Part shown: one piece after another, positions 14,719 through 17,265 of the stretch
Position numbering within the stretch: position 1 is the first letter of the stretch
How the letters are laid out: each line of letters opens with the position of its first letter
From: JBBDWJ01 sp040902925
GTDB taxonomy: Bacteria > Acidobacteriota > Terriglobia > Bryobacterales > UBA6623
Reading direction: 5' to 3'
Assembly: GCA_040902925.1 (NCBI GenBank)
Contig: JBBDWJ010000246.1
Coordinates: 1 to 17,265 of the forward strand
DNA length: 17,265 nucleotides
The notes under the pieces: model-generated
Databases searched by the model: none
What the model was told of the DNA's origin: nothing
The model's input: only the letters and a program-made list of their open reading frames with translations
Program-made: the position numbers and the translations under genes

Positions 14719-16719
14719 ATGCCCTATCGAGTCGCATCCACCTACAGCCCAAAAGGCGATCAAGCCGCCGCCATCGAGCAGCTCACGCGCGGCGTCGCCG
14801 ACGGAGAACCGCATCAGGTTCTGCTCGGCGTCACCGGCTCCGGCAAAACGTTCACGATGGCGAAGGTCATCGAGCAGGTCGAGCGCCCGACCCTGGTGCT
14901 CGCTCACAACAAGACGCTCGCCGCCCAGCTCTATCACGAATTCAAAGGCTTCTTCCCCGAAAACGCCGTCGAATACTTCGTTAGTTACTACGACTACTAC
15001 CAACCCGAAGCCTACATGCCGGCGTCGGATACCTATATCGAAAAAGAATCCACCATTAACGACGAGCTCGACAAGCTGCGCCTCTCGGCGACGCGCTCGC
15101 TATTTGAGCGCCGCGACTGCCTGATCGTCGCCAGCGTCAGTTGCATTTACGGCCTGGGCTCGCCGGAAGCTTACTACGGCATGCTGCTGATGCTCGAAAA
15201 GGGCCAGCAGATTTCACGCGAAGATCTCACCCACCGCCTCGTCGAAATCCTCTACGAACGCCGCGATGGCGGCGATTTCAAGCGCGGCGCGTTCCGCGTC
15301 ATCGGCGACGTCATCGAGATCCAGCCGACTTACGACGACTACGCTTACCGCATCGAGATGTGGGGCGACGAAATCGAAAGCCTCTCACAGATCGATCCCC
15401 TGATGGGACAGGTCCGCCAAACCTACCTGCGGCTGCCGATCTACCCCGCCAGCCACTACGTCATGTCGAAAGACACCAAAGAGGACGCCATTCGCAGCAT
15501 CCTAGAAGAGCTCGACTGGTGGACCGGCGAGCTGAACAAGAAAGGCAAGCTGCTCGAGGCGCAGCGGCTCAGCCAGCGCACGCTGTTTGACATCGAGATG
15601 ATGCGCGAAATCGGCTACTGCCACGGCATCGAAAACTATTCCCGCCACTTCTCGGGACGCTTGCCCGGCGAGCCGCCGCCGACCCTGCTCGACTACCTGC
15701 CGCAGGATTCCCTGCTCTGCATCGACGAAAGCCACCAGACGATGCCACAGCTCCGCGGCATGTATCACGGCGACCGCTCGCGCAAAGAGACCCTCGTCGA
15801 GCACGGCTTCCGGCTGCCCAGTGCGCTCGACAACCGCCCGTTGACGTTCGAGGAATTCGAGCACCGCGTCAATCAGGTCGTCTACGTTTCGGCGACGCCG
15901 GGACCGTACGAGCTGACGAAATCCTCCGGCGTCGTCGTCGAGCAATTGATCCGACCGACCGGACTGGTCGATCCCGAGGTCGAAGTGCGTCCCGTCAAGG
16001 GACAAGTCGACGACCTGCTCGGCGAGATCCGCAAGCGTGCCGAAAACGGCGAGCGCGTGCTCGTCACGACGCTCACCAAGCGCATGTCGGAAGACCTCAC
16101 CGAGTACTACTCCGAGATGGGCGTCAAATGCCGCTACATGCACTCGGAAATCGATACGCTGGAGCGCGTGCGCCTGCTCAAGGAGCTGCGCAAAGGTGAA
16201 TACGACGTGCTGGTAGGAGTCAACCTGCTGCGGGAAGGGCTCGACCTGCCGGAGGTTTCGCTCGTTGCCATCCTCGACGCCGACAAGGAAGGGTTCCTGC
16301 GCTCAGCCGGCTCGCTGATTCAAACCATCGGCCGCGCCGCGCGCCACATCAACGGCCGCGCCGTGCTCTACGCCGACCGCATGACCGACAGCATGAAGCA
16401 GGCGATCGAAGAAACCGAGCGCCGCCGCCTGATGCAAACGCAATACAACGAAGCCAACGGCATCACGCCGCAATCGATCATCAAGCCGATCGACATGAGC
16501 CTCGCCCGCATCGTCGAAGCCGACTACGCCGCCGTACCAAGCATCGAAGAAGCCGAAGAGCTCCCCGTCAGCGCCGAAGACCGCATCAGGCTGATCGAAA
16601 AACTCGAAAACCAGATGCGCGAATCCGCCAAGAAATTCGAATTCGAAAAAGCCGCCAACCTGCGAGACAGAGTCAAAGCCCTAAAAACCGGAGAACTAAC
16701 AGGTCTAGCAGCCGGCTGA
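14719..16719 (+). CDS. uvrB: UvrABC excinuclease subunit B
   Basis: This 666-residue protein has the full length and domain order of UvrB, the damage-verifying helicase of nucleotide excision repair that works with UvrA and UvrC. The Walker A motif is GVTGSGKT (37-44, K43). The damage-probing beta-hairpin is rich in tyrosines (YYDYYQPEAYMP, 90-101). The DExH box is I335-DESH-339. VYVSATPGPYEL, LVTTLTKRMSEDLTEY, GVNLLREGLDLPEV and QTIGRAARH form the second RecA-like domain. The C-terminal IRLIEKLENQMRESAKKFEF is the UVR domain that contacts UvrC. ATG 14719 matches the family N-terminus. A REP-like pair begins 5 bases after its stop. No SOS LexA-type box was recognised nearby. Confidence 0.97.
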   Translation: MPYRVASTYSPKGDQAAAIEQLTRGVADGEPHQVLLGVTGSGKTFTMAKVIEQVERPTLVLAHNKTLAAQLYHEFKGFFPENAVEYFVSYYDYYQPEAYMPASDTYIEKESTINDELDKLRLSATRSLFERRDCLIVASVSCIYGLGSPEAYYGMLLMLEKGQQISREDLTHRLVEILYERRDGGDFKRGAFRVIGDVIEIQPTYDDYAYRIEMWGDEIESLSQIDPLMGQVRQTYLRLPIYPASHYVMSKDTKEDAIRSILEELDWWTGELNKKGKLLEAQRLSQRTLFDIEMMREIGYCHGIENYSRHFSGRLPGEPPPTLLDYLPQDSLLCIDESHQTMPQLRGMYHGDRSRKETLVEHGFRLPSALDNRPLTFEEFEHRVNQVVYVSATPGPYELTKSSGVVVEQLIRPTGLVDPEVEVRPVKGQVDDLLGEIRKRAENGERVLVTTLTKRMSEDLTEYYSEMGVKCRYMHSEIDTLERVRLLKELRKGEYDVLVGVNLLREGLDLPEVSLVAILDADKEGFLRSAGSLIQTIGRAARHINGRAVLYADRMTDSMKQAIEETERRRLMQTQYNEANGITPQSIIKPIDMSLARIVEADYAAVPSIEEAEELPVSAEDRIRLIEKLENQMRESAKKFEFEKAANLRDRVKALKTGELTGLAAG

Positions 16720-17265
16720 GGTCGTGGCGCAAGCTCCCAGCTTGCCGGGTCGAGACTCAGCTCGACGCCATAGACTCCGGCCGCGAAATTAACCCGCGGC
16801 CGGAAATCGATCACGCTCTGTTGCTCGCGTGTCAGCGACTCCCATACGGCGCGGGGAAGTAAATCGACCTCGCGACTGCTATCGGCATACCAGCGGCGCA
16901 CATAACGGAGGCTAACAAGGGCGCGGGGCGTGCCGGTCGTATTGGGCGAGCCTCTGTGTAACGCCAAAGGATGCCGGATCAGCACGTCGCCGATCTCCAA
17001 CGGGACTGTCTGCATTTCAATCTCACCGGCTTCCACCGCTCGAAGCGCTTCCTGCCTCGGCATGCGGTGTGTAGCGGGCGCAATTTCGATAGGGCCATTC
17101 TCCGGCGTGATCGGGACTAAGCCAAAGCTGGCGACCAACGCATAAGCGGGCAGCGAGAGGTCGGGGGCTTCGCTGAATAGCGGGCGCTGATAGTCAACGT
17201 GAATGCCCTGGCGCTCCGAGCCTCGGAGGGGCACATCGCAGCCCCACTGATCGGCGACGACCCTG
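16524..17265 (-). CDS. Phytanoyl-CoA dioxygenase (PhyH) family protein, 5' part beyond window, 3' end REP-altered
   Basis: The frame is open to the right edge (DQWGCDVPLRG precedes the GTG at 17234), so the start lies outside the window. PhyH-family enzymes are Fe(II)/2-oxoglutarate oxygenases. Visible motifs are the metal-binding HVD in RQGIHVDYQRPLF, the GPIEIAPATHRM turn, and the distal His in HPLALHRGSP with the 2-oxoglutarate arginine in TPRALVSLRYVRR. Native-looking sequence ends near VNFAAGVYG. The next residues, VELSLDPASWELAP, are the translation of the REP pair 16724-16770, and the last ~70 are antisense to uvrB until the stop at 16524. The C-terminus is thus probably not the ancestral one. 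Substrate is unknown. Confidence 0.75.
   Translation of the reverse strand, partial: RVVADQWGCDVPLRGSERQGIHVDYQRPLFSEAPDLSLPAYALVASFGLVPITPENGPIEIAPATHRMPRQEALRAVEAGEIEMQTVPLEIGDVLIRHPLALHRGSPNTTGTPRALVSLRYVRRWYADSSREVDLLPRAVWESLTREQQSVIDFRPRVNFAAGVYGVELSLDPASWELAPRPQPAARPVSSPVFRALTLSRRLAAFSNSNFLADSRIWFSSFSISLMRSSALTGSSSASSMLGTAA
16724..16746 (+). repeat. REP-like hairpin after uvrB (first)
   Basis: A GTGG head (16724-16727) is followed by arms GCAAGCT / AGCTTGC with loop CCC, giving the head-plus-hairpin build of a REP. The stem sequence differs from the RAYT-flanking copies, so this is probably a different REP family. It lies 5 bases after the uvrB stop and is inside the PhyH-like reading frame. 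Confidence 0.7.
16749..16770 (-). repeat. REP-like hairpin after uvrB (second, inverted)
   Basis: Arms GTCGAG / CTCGAC (16749-16754, 16761-16766) flank a 6-base loop. Plus-strand GCCA follows, which read from the other strand gives a TGGC head. With 16724-16746 it forms a BIME-like pair with centres about 20 bases apart. It encodes GVELSLD in the PhyH-like frame. Confidence 0.55.

Overview
The window is GC-rich bacterial chromosome with tightly packed genes, few Shine-Dalgarno sequences and very long non-coding reading frames on the antisense strand. An Acidobacteriota host, perhaps Bryobacterales/Solibacter-like, is my best guess. It rests on the look of the small RAYT transposase and its CAGGCAA/TTGCCTG REP palindromes, the proteins recognised and the base composition. 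It is an inference, not a placement.

Region 1 (about 92-8721, plus strand) is a lipid-type operon. In order it has an ACP / fatty-acyl-AMP ligase / PlsC-like fusion, PlsY glycerol-3-phosphate acyltransferase, a HAD-IB phosphatase, a LarA-like (DUF2088) protein, an extended SDR oxidoreductase and a DAG/sphingoid-type lipid kinase. Together they would activate a fatty acid as acyl-AMP, hold it on an in-cis carrier, acylate glycerol-3-phosphate, and then reduce, (de)phosphorylate or isomerise a product. I do not recognise this set as a named pathway. The PlsC-like domain lacks both canonical catalytic motifs, and the LarA-like protein seems to lack usual cofactor residues. A RAYT (REP-associated tyrosine transposase) with an inverted REP pair on each side sits between plsY and the HAD gene. 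REP sequence reaches into the first codons of the HAD gene and lies three bases from the plsY stop.

Region 2 (8740-11433) holds a small six-cysteine membrane-anchored protein with a TATAAT box, a convergent SPOUT RNA methyltransferase, an M48 periplasmic metalloprotease with a good terminator, and a divergent 45-residue single-helix protein with a strong Shine-Dalgarno sequence.

Region 3 (11702-16719, plus strand) holds an exported M1-family metallopeptidase, a BrnT/BrnA toxin-antitoxin pair behind a palindromic promoter-operator, and uvrB.

Region 4 (16720-17265) starts with a second pair of REP-like hairpins just after the uvrB stop. A phytanoyl-CoA dioxygenase-family gene then comes in on the minus strand from beyond the right edge. 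Its reading frame runs through the REP pair and about 200 bases into the antisense of uvrB, so its C-terminus looks REP-altered.
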